A DNA stretch of 64,000 nucleotides from Sphingosinicella microcystinivorans (GCF_027941835.1 NZ_CP116005.1:496001-560000); one strand, 5' to 3'; shown: positions 17,529-27,181, numbered from the stretch's first letter. Translations and numbers: made by a program. The notes: generated by a model not told the origin, from the sequence alone.

Positions 17529-17563
17529 GCGCCCGCCGGGACAACCGGCGGGCGCTTCTTTTT
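17529..17563 (+). terminator. Rho-independent terminator after aceA
   Basis: A perfect 11-bp stem, gcgcccgccgg at 17529-17539 and ccggcgggcgc at 17545-17555, with a 5-base loop, followed by ttcttttt. It lies 30 bp past the aceA stop. Confidence 0.92.
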
Positions 17564-17629
17564 GCGTGTCGCGTATCCGTCACAAACGCGGTGCAAGGAT
17601 GAGGGTCAGATAAAACGCCGGAGCCAGCG

Positions 17630-18103
17630 ATGACCCGTTTCAACCCGAAGCCGCAGGATGCGCCGTGGCTGACCCCCTATCTCGTGCTCACCGACTGGGC
17701 GGACAACCGCCGCTATTACGAGAAGGTGTTCGGCTTCGAGCTGGGGCTGGTGCTGGACGGTCCCGGCCACACGCCGATCCACGCCGAGTTCCGCTACAAG
17801 GGGCAGCTGCTCTTCATGTGCGCCCCCGAGGGCACCGGCGGCAGCCCGATCCGCAGCCCGCGTTCCGAGGCGCTCGCCCATTCGCCGGTCAGCTTCTGCG
17901 TCTATGTCGACGACGTCGACGCCTTCACCAATCATGCGCTCGAGGCGGGCGGCATCATGACCGAGGAGCCCGCCGACCAGTTCTACGGCGAGCGCCGCGC
18001 CGTCTTCACCGACCCGTCGGGCTACACGTGGATGTTCATGTCGAACATCAAGGCGATGAGCGAGGACGAGATCCGGGCGGCCGCTTCAGCGATGGCCGAC
18101 TAG
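17630..18103 (+). CDS. VOC (glyoxalase/bleomycin-resistance fold) family protein
   Basis: A 157-residue protein with two beta-alpha-beta-beta-beta modules of the vicinal oxygen chelate fold: TPYLVLTDWADNRRYYEKVFGF at the N-terminus and SFCVYVDDVDAFTNHALEAG in the middle, then VFTDPSGYTWMF. It resembles PhnB-like uncharacterised VOC proteins. The exact reaction cannot be told. A CCGGAG Shine-Dalgarno precedes ATG 17630. It is convergent with the following regulator gene, and the two overlap by 18 bp. Confidence 0.8.
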   Translation: MTRFNPKPQDAPWLTPYLVLTDWADNRRYYEKVFGFELGLVLDGPGHTPIHAEFRYKGQLLFMCAPEGTGGSPIRSPRSEALAHSPVSFCVYVDDVDAFTNHALEAGGIMTEEPADQFYGERRAVFTDPSGYTWMFMSNIKAMSEDEIRAAASAMAD

Positions 18104-18862
18104 CGCCGCGCGCGTTTCCGCGTCGGCCGGAAAGAACGTCTCCAGCGACAGTTCGGCGAGCGTCACGTCGGCGGGCGTGCCGAAATTCGTGATCGTGCTG
18201 ATGAAGCTGAGCGTGCGCCCGCCCTCGCCGCGCAGCCTCAGCGGCAGGACGATGCCTGCCGTCTCGTGCGCCTCCGCATCGGGCGCATAGGCCGCGAGTT
18301 CGCGCCAGAGATCGGCCAGAACCGGGTCGCCGGTCGCGAAGGCATCGCGCTGCAGGCGCGTCAGCAGGTGGCCGCTCCACGCCGCGCGGTTGACGATGCG
18401 CGGCGCGAGGCCCTCGGGGTGCATCGCGAGGCGCAGCACGTTGACGGGCGGCTCGAGGAGGTGCGGCGCGGCGCCCGCCACCAGCGGACCGATCGCGCCG
18501 TTCGCCGCCACGAGCGTCCAGTGCCGGTCGACGGCGACCGCGGGAAACGGTTCGTGCGCCTTCAGGATATGCTCGACCGCCTGCCGCGCCGCCGCGAGCG
18601 CATCGGAGGTGAAGCCGTGCGCACTGAATGCGGGCGCGTAACCGGCGGCGAGCAACATGGCATTCTGCTCGCGCAGCGGCACGCCGAGCCGGCCCGCCAG
18701 CGTCAGCACCATCTCGCGGCTGGGGCGTGCACGGCCGGTTTCGACGAAGCTCAGATGCCGCGCCGAGATCTCCGCATCGAGCGCGAGATCGAGCTGGCTC
18801 ATGCGCCTGCGGCGGCGCCAGTCGCGCAGGTGATCGCCGATCGTGGAAGCCTGTGTCGCCAT
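18086..18862 (-). CDS. XRE regulator with MmyB-like ligand-binding domain
   Basis: A 258-residue transcription factor. Residues 7-65 form an XRE helix-turn-helix (LRDWRRRRRMSQLDLALDAE then ISARHLSFVETGRARPSRE), and the rest is the MmyB-like PAS-type domain, with features such as LLAAGYAPAF and the closing FFPADAETR. Members bind fatty acids or other small hydrophobic ligands and usually regulate a neighbouring short-chain dehydrogenase or membrane gene. The start is uncertain: ATG 18862 or 18874. It is divergent from the small membrane protein gene at 18976, and a dyad lies between them. Confidence 0.82.
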   Translation of the reverse strand: MATQASTIGDHLRDWRRRRRMSQLDLALDAEISARHLSFVETGRARPSREMVLTLAGRLGVPLREQNAMLLAAGYAPAFSAHGFTSDALAAARQAVEHILKAHEPFPAVAVDRHWTLVAANGAIGPLVAGAAPHLLEPPVNVLRLAMHPEGLAPRIVNRAAWSGHLLTRLQRDAFATGDPVLADLWRELAAYAPDAEAHETAGIVLPLRLRGEGGRTLSFISTITNFGTPADVTLAELSLETFFPADAETRAALVGHR

Positions 18863-18896
18863 ATCCGCGAGCATAGCGGGGACGGGCAGGTTTCCA

Positions 18897-18913
18897 ATTA
18901 CCTGCCGGGTAAT
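18897..18913. promoter_or_regulatory. Dyad between MmyB-type regulator and membrane protein gene
   Basis: An inverted repeat attacc-tgccg-ggtaat occupies 18897-18913, in the 113-bp divergent intergenic region. It is a natural candidate operator for the MmyB-type regulator. No experimental link can be seen from sequence. Confidence 0.4.
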
Positions 18914-18975
18914 CGACACGCCCCCGCCCCGAAAGGCAGCCTTGCCGCATCGAAACGCGATCAAGGAGAAACGTC

Positions 18976-19377
18976 ATGTCCCTCAGCCCCGACAGCTTCA
19001 CCCGGCGCACGCTGCTGCTCGATGCCGCGATGTCCGGCGCCTGCGCCGTCCTTCTGGTTGCGGGCGCGGGTGCGCTTGCCGACCCGCTCGGCCTTCCCGA
19101 AGCGCTGCTGCGCGTCTCGGGCCTCGTCCTCGTCCCCTTCGTCGGGCTTCTCGTCTGGCTGATGCGCGCGGGCAGTCCCTCCGCCATCGGCGTGCGCGCC
19201 GTCGTCGCCATCAATCTCGCGTGGGTCGCGGCGAGCGCCGCCTTGCTGTTCTCGGGCCTCGTCGATCCGACGTCGCTCGGCACGGCGTTCGTGATCGTGC
19301 AGGCGCTCGCCGTGCTGGTGTTCGCCGAGCTTCAGATCGCGGCGCTCAGGCGGACGGCGTCGCTCCGGGCGGCGTGA
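18976..19377 (+). CDS. Small four-helix membrane protein
   Basis: A 133-residue protein with four hydrophobic segments at about residues 16-36, 47-65, 74-94 and 102-124, separated by short charged turns. A clear AAGGAG Shine-Dalgarno lies upstream of ATG 18976. I do not recognise a named family, but small four-helix proteins beside MmyB-like regulators are common in proteobacteria and are likely to be under their control. Its last 32 bp overlap the convergent EamA transporter gene. Confidence 0.75.
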   Translation: MSLSPDSFTRRTLLLDAAMSGACAVLLVAGAGALADPLGLPEALLRVSGLVLVPFVGLLVWLMRAGSPSAIGVRAVVAINLAWVAASAALLFSGLVDPTSLGTAFVIVQALAVLVFAELQIAALRRTASLRAA

Positions 19378-20290
19378 CCGCGCCGCCGCCGGGCGGCACG
19401 CGCTTCTCCACCGGCGGCTGCGCCGCGCTCGGCCGCCGGACGAGGATCATCGCCGCGAACAGGATGGCGATGCCCGGGATATCCGTTGCCGACAGCACCT
19501 CCGCGAACCACAGATAGCCGAGCAGCGCCGCGAACACCGGCTGGATGAGCAGCCCTACGCCGCTGGCGAGCGGCGTGAGATGCGGCAGCGCATAGATGAT
19601 GAGCCCCTGCCCGATCACCTGGCTGCCGAGCGCGAGCAGGATCACCGGCATCCAGTCGTCGGGCCACACATTGCCGGGCGCGATCAGGGCCACCGGCAGC
19701 AGGCAGACCGCGCCCGCCAGCGTCACCGGCGCAAGCGTCGCCATCGCCGAAAGGCCGCCGCGTGCCTTGCCCATCACCACCAGATAGGCCGTGTAGAAAA
19801 CGGCCGCGATGAAGCAGAGCAGATCGCCGAGAAGATGTTCGCCGGACACGCTGGCGGAATCCCCCATCAGCAGGCCGATGCCGAACGCCGCCAGAACGAG
19901 CGCGAGCGCCGCGACAGGCGTCGGCCACCGGCGCGCGGCGAAATAGCCGCAGATCGGGAACAGGAAGGCGGCGGCGTTGCCGAGCAGCGCCGCGTTCGCC
20001 AGTTCCGTCCGCACGATGCCGAGGTGCCAGGCCGCGAGGTCGGCCGCGAAGAAGAGGCCCGCCAGGAACAGCCACGGCACGCTCTTCAGCGGGGGCAACA
20101 GCGGCGCGTCCCGTTCCGTCGCGCGCGCCAGCGCGTAGAGCAGCGGAACAGCCAGCGCGAGGCGCCAGAACGCCGATTGCAGCGCGCCCACGTCCGCGAC
20201 ACGGACGAAGATCGGCCCCGCCGACAGCATTGCGCTGCCTGTCAGAAACATCGGGAAAGCGAAGCGGGGAGTTTTCATTGGCGCGCCCAT
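19346..20290 (-). CDS. EamA/DMT-superfamily transporter
   Basis: A 314-residue inner-membrane protein with ten predicted helices in two five-helix EamA repeats (first repeat about residues 10-135, second about 155-285). Typical features are ALQSAFWRLALAVPLLY in repeat one and a Pro/Gly-rich LASGVGLLIQPVFAALLGYLWFAE in repeat two. The substrate cannot be predicted; the family exports amino acids, metabolites or drugs. The start may be ATG 20290 or ATG 20278. It overlaps the convergent membrane-protein gene by 32 bp. Confidence 0.88.
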   Translation of the reverse strand: MGAPMKTPRFAFPMFLTGSAMLSAGPIFVRVADVGALQSAFWRLALAVPLLYALARATERDAPLLPPLKSVPWLFLAGLFFAADLAAWHLGIVRTELANAALLGNAAAFLFPICGYFAARRWPTPVAALALVLAAFGIGLLMGDSASVSGEHLLGDLLCFIAAVFYTAYLVVMGKARGGLSAMATLAPVTLAGAVCLLPVALIAPGNVWPDDWMPVILLALGSQVIGQGLIIYALPHLTPLASGVGLLIQPVFAALLGYLWFAEVLSATDIPGIAILFAAMILVRRPSAAQPPVEKRVPPGGGAVTPPGATPSA

Positions 20291-20362
20291 ACCTAATCTT
20301 GTTTGTCGCCGCCATCCCGCGCACCCACGTTGCGGGCCGGAGGGACAGCAGGAAGGTTCGTG

Positions 20363-21454
20363 ATGCCGACACTCTTCGACCCCGTTCAGTTCGGCGCGAT
20401 CGCCGCCGACAACCGCATCCTGATGGCGCCGCTCACCCGCGCCCGCGCCGACCGCGACGGCGTTCCGCAGGCGTTCGTGAAGGACTATTACGCCCAGCGC
20501 GCCGGCGCGGGCCTCATCATCTCAGAGGCGACCGGCATTTCCCGTCAGGGCCTCGGCTGGCCGAACGCGCCGGGCATCTGGTCGGAGGCGCAGGTCGCGG
20601 CATGGAAGACGGTGACGACGGCGGTGCACGACGCGGGCAGCAGGATCGTCTGCCAGCTCTGGCACATGGGCCGCCTCGTGCACCCCTCGGTGAGCGGGCT
20701 GGAGCCGGTTTCGTCGAGCGCGATCGCCGCGCCGCATTATGCCCACACCTACGAGGGCAAGAAGGACTATGTGGTGCCGCACGTGCTGACGGCGGACGAG
20801 ATCGCCGGCATCGTCGCCGACTACGCCGCCGCCGCCCGCAACGCCATCAGCGCCGGCTTCGACGGCATCCAGCTCCACGCCGCGAACGGCTACCTGATCG
20901 ACCAGTTCCTGCGCGACAACACCAACAGGCGCACCGACGCATACGGCGGCAGCCCGGAAAACCGCACGCGCTTCCTGAACGAGGTGCTGGACGCGGTGAT
21001 CGCAGAGATCGGCGCCGACCGCACCGCGATCCGCTTCTCGCCGAACGGCGAGACGCAGGGCGTCGACGACAGCGACCCCGCCACGCTGTTCGACATCGTC
21101 GCGCGTCAGCTCGCCGGGCGCGGCCTCGCCTTCGTCGAGCTGCGCGAGCAGCGCCCCGGCGGCACGTTCGGCAAGTCCGATGTGCCGCCCGTGTCGCCGT
21201 CGTTCCGGCGCCTCTACGACGGCCCGCTGGTGCTCAACAACGATATCACGCCGGAAATGGCGGCGGAGATCGTGGAAAGCGGCAAGGCCGACGCCATCGC
21301 CTTCGGCCGCCCGTTCATCGCGAACCCGGACCTGCCGCTCCGCATCAAGGACGGTCATCCGCTGGCGACGGAAGATTACAAGCTCTGGTACGCGAACGGC
21401 CCCGAGGGCTACCTCGACTATCCGACGTGGGAACAGGCGCAGGCCGCAGCGTGA
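20363..21454 (+). CDS. Old Yellow Enzyme family alkene reductase
   Basis: A 363-residue FMN-dependent ene-reductase related to N-ethylmaleimide reductase/xenobiotic reductase. Landmarks: the N-terminal APLTRARAD segment, the substrate-binding His-x-x-Asn in QLHAANGYLIDQFL (about residues 173-186), the motif DAYGGSPENR just after, and the phosphate-binding GRPFIANPDLP near the end. It reduces the C=C bond of activated alkenes with NADPH. ATG 20363 has AGGAAGG upstream. No partner genes are evident. Confidence 0.93.
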   Translation: MPTLFDPVQFGAIAADNRILMAPLTRARADRDGVPQAFVKDYYAQRAGAGLIISEATGISRQGLGWPNAPGIWSEAQVAAWKTVTTAVHDAGSRIVCQLWHMGRLVHPSVSGLEPVSSSAIAAPHYAHTYEGKKDYVVPHVLTADEIAGIVADYAAAARNAISAGFDGIQLHAANGYLIDQFLRDNTNRRTDAYGGSPENRTRFLNEVLDAVIAEIGADRTAIRFSPNGETQGVDDSDPATLFDIVARQLAGRGLAFVELREQRPGGTFGKSDVPPVSPSFRRLYDGPLVLNNDITPEMAAEIVESGKADAIAFGRPFIANPDLPLRIKDGHPLATEDYKLWYANGPEGYLDYPTWEQAQAAA

Positions 21455-21473
21455 TCGCCGACGGCGACCCATT

Positions 21474-22022
21474 CTAGAGCTTCGGCGCGATCACCATCAG
21501 CATCTGGCGCCCTTCGAGCTTCGGATGCTGCTCGACCTTGGCGTACTCGGCGGTGTCGAGCTGAACGCGCTCCAGCAGCTTCATGCCGAGCTGGAGGTGC
21601 GACATCTCGCGGCCCCGGAAACGCAGCGTCATCTTGACCTTGTCGCCTTCCTCGATGAAGCGCTGAACCGCCTTCATCTTGGTGTCGTAGTCGTGGTCGT
21701 CGATGTTCGGACGCATCTTGATCTCCTTGATCTCCTGCGTCTTCTGGTTCTTGCGGGCGGCGTTCGCCTTTTTCTGCGCCTCGTACTTGTACTTGCCGAC
21801 GTCGAGGAACTTGGCGACGGGCGGATCGGCGTTGGGCGAGACCTCGACGAGATCGAGGCCGACTTCGGCGGCCGATTCAATCGCTTCTGCTGTGAGCATC
21901 ACCCCGAGGTTTTCACCTTCGTGGTCGATGACACGGACTTTCGGGGACTGGATGAACTCGTTGTAGCGAGGGCCCGAGAAGTTTTGCGGCACCGGGGGGC
22001 GCCGGGTCAGAGGCGGTCGAAT
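21474..22022 (-). CDS. infC: Translation initiation factor IF-3, ATT start
   Basis: A 182-residue IF-3 that binds the 30S subunit and checks the start codon-initiator tRNA match. N-domain [18 protein letters not shown], the linker rich in Lys/Ala/Arg, and a C-domain ending [14 protein letters not shown] are typical. The start is best placed at ATT (22022-22020). GGAGAG lies 6 bases upstream of it, and the peptide from there (starting with (M)RPPLTRRPP) runs in frame into the conserved part. The alternative GTG at 21992 has no Shine-Dalgarno. ATT/ATA starts are characteristic of infC and allow autoregulation by IF-3. thrS is upstream on the same strand; rpmI-rplT do not follow. Confidence 0.93.
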   Translation of the reverse strand: MRPPLTRRPPVPQNFSGPRYNEFIQSPKVRVIDHEGENLGVMLTAEAIESAAEVGLDLVEVSPNADPPVAKFLDVGKYKYEAQKKANAARKNQKTQEIKEIKMRPNIDDHDYDTKMKAVQRFIEEGDKVKMTLRFRGREMSHLQLGMKLLERVQLDTAEYAKVEQHPKLEGRQMLMVIAPKL

Positions 22023-22133
22023 AGCGGTCTCTCCATAGTCATTGGCGAAAATCGAAGGCGCCTATGTAGTCGCTGGCCGCGCTTTCGAAAAGGGCGCGCT
22101 TGCAACAGGTGCGCGGAAAAATTTCGGGGTCGT

Positions 22134-24122
22134 TCAGCGCAGGTCCGGCGGCGTCGCCTCCGACCTCAGCCACGCGGCCGCCGCTTCGAGCGGCATCACC
22201 TTCTGGCGCTCCTCGCCGAGCGTGCGGATGGCGACGGTGCCCTCCTCGGCCTCGCGCTTGCCGACGACGAGGAGGTGGGGGACCTTGGCGAGGCTGTGCT
22301 CGCGGACCTTGTAGTTGATCTTCTCGTTGCGTGTATCCGCCTCGGCGCGGAGGCCGGCGGCGCGGAGCGTCTCGACCACGTCATTCGCGTAGCCGTCCGC
22401 GTCGGACACGATCGTCGCCGCCACCGCCTGCACCGGCGCGAGCCACATCGGCAGCCTGCCCGCGAAATGCTCGATCAGGATGCCGATGAAACGCTCGTAG
22501 CTGCCGAAGATCGCGCGGTGCAGCATCACCGGGCGGTGGCGCTCGCCGTCCTCGCCCACGTAGGACGCATCGAGCCGCTCGGGCATCACGCGGTCGGACT
22601 GGATGGTGCCCACCTGCCACGTGCGGCCGATGGCGTCGGTCAGGTGCCATTCCAGCTTCGGCGCATAGAAGGCGCCCTCGCCCGGCATTTCCTCCCAGCC
22701 GTATTCGGGCGTCGCAAGGCCCGCGGCGGCGACCGCTTCGCGAAGCTCGGCCTCCGCCACGTCCCACACGGCGTCGCTGCCGAAGCGCTTTTCCGGGCGC
22801 AGCGCCAGCTTGATCGCGTAGGTGAAGCCGAAATCCTTGTAGATGCGGTCGGCGAGCTCGCAGAAGGCGCGCACCTCGTCGACGATCTGGTCCTCGCGGC
22901 AGAAGATGTGCGCGTCGTCCTGCGTGAACTGGCGCACGCGCATCAGGCCGTGCAGCGCGCCGTGGGGCTCGTTGCGGTGGCAGCAGCCGTTCTCGTAGAG
23001 CCTGAGGGGCAGGTCGCGGTACGACTTGATGCCCTGCCGGAAGATCAGCACGTGCGCCGGGCAGTTCATCGGCTTCAGCGCCATCCACTCCGCGTCCGCC
23101 GAGACGATCGGCCCCTCGTCCTCGACGTTCGGCACCTCGTCGGGGATCACGAACATGTTCTCGCGGTACTTGCCCCAGTGGCCGGACTGCTCCCACTGGC
23201 GCGCGTCCATCACCTGCGGCGTCTTCACCTCGCGGTAGCCCGCGCCGTCGATGGCGCGGCGCATGTAGGCCTCGAGCTGGCGCCAGACCATGTAACCCTT
23301 GGGGTGCCAGAAGACGCTGCCGTGCGCCTCCTGCTGGAGGTGGAACAGGTCCATCTCCTGGCCCAGCTTGCGGTGATCGCGCTTCGCCGCTTCCTCCAGC
23401 ATGTGGAGGTGCGCGTCGAGCTGCTTCTTGTTCAGCCACGCCGTGCCGTAGATGCGCGAGAGCATCGCGTTCCTCTGGTCGCCGCGCCAGTAGGCGCCCG
23501 ACACGCGGGTCAGCTTGAAGGCCTGCGGATCGAGCTTGCCCGTGGAGGCGAGGTGCGGCCCCCGGCACATGTCGAACCACGTGTCGCCGGACCAGTAGAC
23601 GCTGATCTCCTCGCCTTCCGGCAGCTCCGCCGCCCATTCGGCCTTGAAGGTCTCGCCCATTTCGCGCCAGCGCGCGATCAGCGCGTCGCGGTCCCACACC
23701 TCGCGCCTGAGCGGCTGGTCGGCGCGGATGATGCGGCGCATCTCCTCCTCGATCGCCGGGAGGTCCTCCTCGGTGAACGGCCGCACCGGCGCGAGGTCGT
23801 AGTAGAAGCCGTCATCCGTGGCCGGGCCGAAGGTGATCTGCGTGCCCGGAAACAGGCTCTGCACAGCCTCGGCGAGCACGTGCGCGAAGTCGTGGCGCAC
23901 GAGTTCGAGCGCCTCCGCCTCGTCCTTCACGGTGACGAGCGCGAGGCTCCCATCGCGCTCGATGGGCCGTTCGAGGTCGATGACCTCGCCGTCCACCTTC
24001 GCCGCGAGCGCCGCCTTCGCCAGCCCCGGCCCGATCGCGCGCGCCACGTCGCCGCCCGTCGTGCCGCGCGGCATCTCGCGCACGGAACCGTCGGGCAGGG
24101 TGAGGCGGATCATCTCGGACAT
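22134..24122 (-). CDS. thrS: Threonyl-tRNA synthetase
   Basis: A 662-residue class II synthetase charging tRNA-Thr. Order of domains: TGS (residues 1-62), the editing/SAD domain with [10 protein letters not shown], where the zinc-type HxxxH pattern of editing is seen, the catalytic core with [12 protein letters not shown] (zinc Cys), [18 protein letters not shown] (motif 2) and [11 protein letters not shown] (motif 3), and the anticodon-binding domain from about residue 550 ([12 protein letters not shown]). Length and order are standard. infC follows after 111 bp on the same strand, as in the E. coli thrS-infC arrangement. Confidence 0.97.
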   Translation of the reverse strand: MSEMIRLTLPDGSVREMPRGTTGGDVARAIGPGLAKAALAAKVDGEVIDLERPIERDGSLALVTVKDEAEALELVRHDFAHVLAEAVQSLFPGTQITFGPATDDGFYYDLAPVRPFTEEDLPAIEEEMRRIIRADQPLRREVWDRDALIARWREMGETFKAEWAAELPEGEEISVYWSGDTWFDMCRGPHLASTGKLDPQAFKLTRVSGAYWRGDQRNAMLSRIYGTAWLNKKQLDAHLHMLEEAAKRDHRKLGQEMDLFHLQQEAHGSVFWHPKGYMVWRQLEAYMRRAIDGAGYREVKTPQVMDARQWEQSGHWGKYRENMFVIPDEVPNVEDEGPIVSADAEWMALKPMNCPAHVLIFRQGIKSYRDLPLRLYENGCCHRNEPHGALHGLMRVRQFTQDDAHIFCREDQIVDEVRAFCELADRIYKDFGFTYAIKLALRPEKRFGSDAVWDVAEAELREAVAAAGLATPEYGWEEMPGEGAFYAPKLEWHLTDAIGRTWQVGTIQSDRVMPERLDASYVGEDGERHRPVMLHRAIFGSYERFIGILIEHFAGRLPMWLAPVQAVAATIVSDADGYANDVVETLRAAGLRAEADTRNEKINYKVREHSLAKVPHLLVVGKREAEEGTVAIRTLGEERQKVMPLEAAAAWLRSEATPPDLR

Positions 24123-24288
24123 GGTCGTTTCTGGGCTTTTCTCGGTTGAATGACGCGGGGCTTATGCCTTTTCCATGCCGAGGCTGGCAACAGGCGCTTT
24201 GCAGCGGGCGCCGGACGGGAGCCACTTGTCACAAGCCGACAATAAGCGCAGCATATCAAGTATTTCCGAATACAGGGGGATTGTATTC

Positions 24289-25395
24289 ATGGACGACGCG
24301 ACTCCGGGTCATACGAGAACCGGCGATTTTTCTGACGGCTTTACTTTCCACGGCCGCTGGCAGGAATTCCTGCCGATCGCCGCGACGAACCTGCTGCTCA
24401 CCATCGTCACGCTCGGAATCTACCGCTTCTGGGCGAAGACGCGCGAACGCAGGTATCTGTGGAGCCGCACGCAGTTCATCGACGAACGGCTCGAATGGGC
24501 GGGCACCGGCAAGGAGATGTTCATCGGCTTCCTGATCGTGATGGCGATCTTCGTGCCGCTGCTCGTCGTCGTGCAGTTCGGCGTGCAGGCGCTTGCGTTT
24601 CGCGGCCACGCCCTTGCCGCGGGCGTGCTGGGCCTCGGCACCTATCTCGCGATCTTCTACCTCGTCGGCCTCGCGCTGTTCCGCGCGCTCCGCTACCGGC
24701 TGAGCCGCACCTACTGGCACGGCATCCGCGGCGGCAGCGACGACGGCGGCTGGAACTACGGCGTCTCGGCGCTGTGGAAATACGTCGTCGGCTTCCTGAC
24801 CTTCGGCCTGCTCATCCCGTGGACGATGGTGACGCTGTGGCGCGAGCGCTGGAGCAAGATGAGCTTCGGCCCCTTCGCCTTCGAAACCGGCGACAGCCCG
24901 CCGACACGGGGGCTGATCGGGCGCTACCTGCTGATCTACGCGACTCCGGTGGTATGGGGATTGATCGTCGCGGTGCTGGGCATGGGCACGATCTTCACGG
25001 CCATGACCGAAGCGAACCCCCGGGCAACGTCCGGCATGGCGGGGATGTTCATCCTGTCCGTGTTCAGCTTTTACATCCTCTTCTCGCTGCTCAGCCTCGC
25101 CTACTACGCGGCGTTCATGCGCAAGGTGATCGGCGAACTCGGCATCGGCGATCTGCGCTTTTCGTTCGAGGCGCGCACGATGGACTGGGTGATGCTGATC
25201 CTCGGCAACTTCGCGCTCGTCATCTTCACGCTCGGCTTCGGCATCATGTACCTCGGCTATCGCCACTGGTCTTTCTACGTCCGGCATCTGAAGGTGCAGG
25301 GCGAGGTCGATCTGGCGACGCTGACGCAGTCGACCACGCGCCTCAGGAGCGATGCGGAAGGTCTTGCCGACGCCTTCGACATCGGGGCAATCTGA
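24289..25395 (+). CDS. DUF898 (YjgN-like) membrane protein
   Basis: A 368-residue integral membrane protein of the DUF898/YjgN type. It starts with FTFHGRWQEFLPI, carries the typical LGIYRFWAKTRERRYLW after the first helix, and repeats this layout (FGLLIPWTMVTLWRERW, and FGIMYLGYRHWSFY near the end). About six to seven helices are predicted. The function is unknown; in many alphaproteobacteria it precedes an M48 metalloprotease gene, as here (6 bp apart). An AGGGGG Shine-Dalgarno lies before ATG 24289. It heads an operon with the protease, hydrolase and TPR genes. Confidence 0.88.
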   Translation: MDDATPGHTRTGDFSDGFTFHGRWQEFLPIAATNLLLTIVTLGIYRFWAKTRERRYLWSRTQFIDERLEWAGTGKEMFIGFLIVMAIFVPLLVVVQFGVQALAFRGHALAAGVLGLGTYLAIFYLVGLALFRALRYRLSRTYWHGIRGGSDDGGWNYGVSALWKYVVGFLTFGLLIPWTMVTLWRERWSKMSFGPFAFETGDSPPTRGLIGRYLLIYATPVVWGLIVAVLGMGTIFTAMTEANPRATSGMAGMFILSVFSFYILFSLLSLAYYAAFMRKVIGELGIGDLRFSFEARTMDWVMLILGNFALVIFTLGFGIMYLGYRHWSFYVRHLKVQGEVDLATLTQSTTRLRSDAEGLADAFDIGAI

Positions 25396-25401
25396 GGCCG
25401 G

Positions 25402-26445
25402 ATGACGCACGCATGGCTGTATGATGGCGAGTCCGCGCTGCGGCGGAGCGTGACGCTCGGTGCCCGCGAAGGTGCGCTGGAGATCGCGGGCGAAGACGGC
25501 AGCGCGCGCGTCTCTCCCGCCGATCTTGTCTTCATCGAGAGCCGCCCCGGCGAGACGATCTACGGCCGCAAGGACAAGCCGGGCTGGCGGCTCGGCGTTG
25601 CGGCGCCCATACCGGGCGGGATCGCCGCGCTGCTCCCGCAGGCCGAGCGCTACGGCGGCTGGATCGACCGCGTCGGCCTGTGGCGGGCAACCGCCATCGG
25701 CCTCGCGGTATCGGCGGCGGTGCTGTTCGCCGTCTACCAGCTCCCGCACTGGCTGGCGCCGCTGGTGCCGGACCGCGTGATGAAGGCCTACGGCAATGCG
25801 ATGGTCGGCGATTTCGGTGGCAAGTTCTGCGCCGGGCCGGGCGGGCAGCAGGCGCTCGACGCGCTGACGCGGCGGCTCGCACCCGGGATCGAAGGTCTCA
25901 ACATCCGCGTCGTCGACCTGCCCGTCGTCAACGCCGCCGCACTCCCCGGCGATAACATCGTGATCTTCGACGAGCTGCTGAAGGAAGCCAAAAGCCCGGA
26001 AGAGTTCGCAGGCGTGCTCGCGCACGAGATCGCGCACATCGAACACCGCGACGTCGCCGAGGCGATGGTGCGCGAGCTCGGCCTCGGCCTCGTGCTGACG
26101 ACGCTCGGCGGCGACGTCGCCGGGAACGTCCACGGCCTCCTCTCGCTCAGCTACAGCCGCGACGCAGAAGCCGCCGCCGACGCCGAAGCGATCGCGATGA
26201 TGAACCGCGCGCGCATCTCGCCCGCGCCGACCGCGGGCTTCTTCGAACGGCTCGCGAAAAGCGAGGATGCGATCGGCCGCGCGGACATGCTCGTCTACCT
26301 CTCCTCGCACCCGGTTTCGAAGGGTCGCGCCGCCGCGTTCCGCAAGGGCGCAGTGGAGGACAACGACTACACCCCCGCGCTTTCCCGCGACGAATGGGAC
26401 GCGCTGGTCGATATCTGCCATAACGACCCCGACCGGCGAGACTGA
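25402..26445 (+). CDS. M48-family membrane metallopeptidase
   Basis: A 347-residue protein with an N-terminal cytosolic beta-rich part, one transmembrane helix around residues 95-113, and an M48 peptidase domain. The zinc-binding HEIAH is at residues 208-212, followed by HRD, and a third ligand is likely the Glu in SRDAEAAADAEA about 45 residues later. The catalytic domain probably faces the periplasm. It follows the DUF898 gene by 6 bp, a conserved pairing that suggests the two work together in membrane-protein quality control; that role is inference. Confidence 0.9.
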   Translation: MTHAWLYDGESALRRSVTLGAREGALEIAGEDGSARVSPADLVFIESRPGETIYGRKDKPGWRLGVAAPIPGGIAALLPQAERYGGWIDRVGLWRATAIGLAVSAAVLFAVYQLPHWLAPLVPDRVMKAYGNAMVGDFGGKFCAGPGGQQALDALTRRLAPGIEGLNIRVVDLPVVNAAALPGDNIVIFDELLKEAKSPEEFAGVLAHEIAHIEHRDVAEAMVRELGLGLVLTTLGGDVAGNVHGLLSLSYSRDAEAAADAEAIAMMNRARISPAPTAGFFERLAKSEDAIGRADMLVYLSSHPVSKGRAAAFRKGAVEDNDYTPALSRDEWDALVDICHNDPDRRD

Positions 26446-26458
26446 CGACAGGAGTTCC

Positions 26459-27181
26459 ATGCCCACGATCACGTCGCGCGGCGGCGTTTCGCTTGCCTAC
26501 GCGCATCGCGCGGGAACCGGCCCGACGCTCGTGTTCCTGCCCGGCTACATGTCGGACATGGAAGGCGGCAAGGCGCTCGCCGTGGATGCGTGGTGCGCCG
26601 AAAACGGCCGTGCCTGCCTGCGGCTCGATTATTCGGGCTGCGGCGCGAGCGGCGGCGCGTTCAGGGACGGTACGCTCGCGCGCTGGCGCGACGACGTGCT
26701 CGACGTCATCACCGCCGCCGCGCCGCAAGGCCCGCTGGTGCTGATCGGCTCGTCGATGGGCGGCTGGCTGATGCTTCTCGTCGCACTGGCGATGCCCGGG
26801 CGCATCGCCGCGCTGGTCGGCATTGCCGCTGCGCCCGATTTCACCGACTGGGGCTTCAGCGACGCGCAGAAGGCCGCTTTCGCGCGCGGCGAGGACCTCG
26901 TCGAGCCCTCCGCCTATTCGGACGAGCCCTATGTCACCACCGCCGCCTTCTGGCGCTCGGGCGAGGCGAACCGGCTGCTGGACGGGCCGATCCCGCTTGC
27001 CTGCCCCGTGCGGCTGCTGCACGGGCAGGCCGACCCGGACGTGCCCTGGTCCGTCTCGCTCCGTCTTGCCGGGGCGCTCGGTTCAGCCGACGTACAGACG
27101 CTGCTGGTGAAAGACGGCGACCACCGCCTGTCGCGGCCGCAGGACATCGCGCTGCTGCTGCGCGTGATCGAGGACCTCTAG
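26459..27181 (+). CDS. Alpha/beta-hydrolase
   Basis: A 240-residue alpha/beta-fold hydrolase resembling palmitoyl-thioesterase/abhydrolase-10-type proteins. The nucleophile elbow is GSSMGGW with Ser99. The likely acid is the Asp in HGQADPDVPW, and the catalytic His is in KDGDHRLSRP near the C-terminus. LRLDYSGCGASGG precedes the elbow as in this family. The substrate is not known. GGAG precedes ATG 26459 by 4 bases. Its stop is immediately followed by the ATG of the TPR gene (27182), so the two are co-transcribed. Confidence 0.88.
   Translation: MPTITSRGGVSLAYAHRAGTGPTLVFLPGYMSDMEGGKALAVDAWCAENGRACLRLDYSGCGASGGAFRDGTLARWRDDVLDVITAAAPQGPLVLIGSSMGGWLMLLVALAMPGRIAALVGIAAAPDFTDWGFSDAQKAAFARGEDLVEPSAYSDEPYVTTAAFWRSGEANRLLDGPIPLACPVRLLHGQADPDVPWSVSLRLAGALGSADVQTLLVKDGDHRLSRPQDIALLLRVIEDL

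Noticed and set aside
21180-24149. 989-codon open frame on the + strand across infC and thrS
   Set aside because: It is antisense to two well-supported translation genes; the amino-acid make-up (Arg, Ala, Leu, His rich with no recognisable domain) is what high-GC antisense frames produce.
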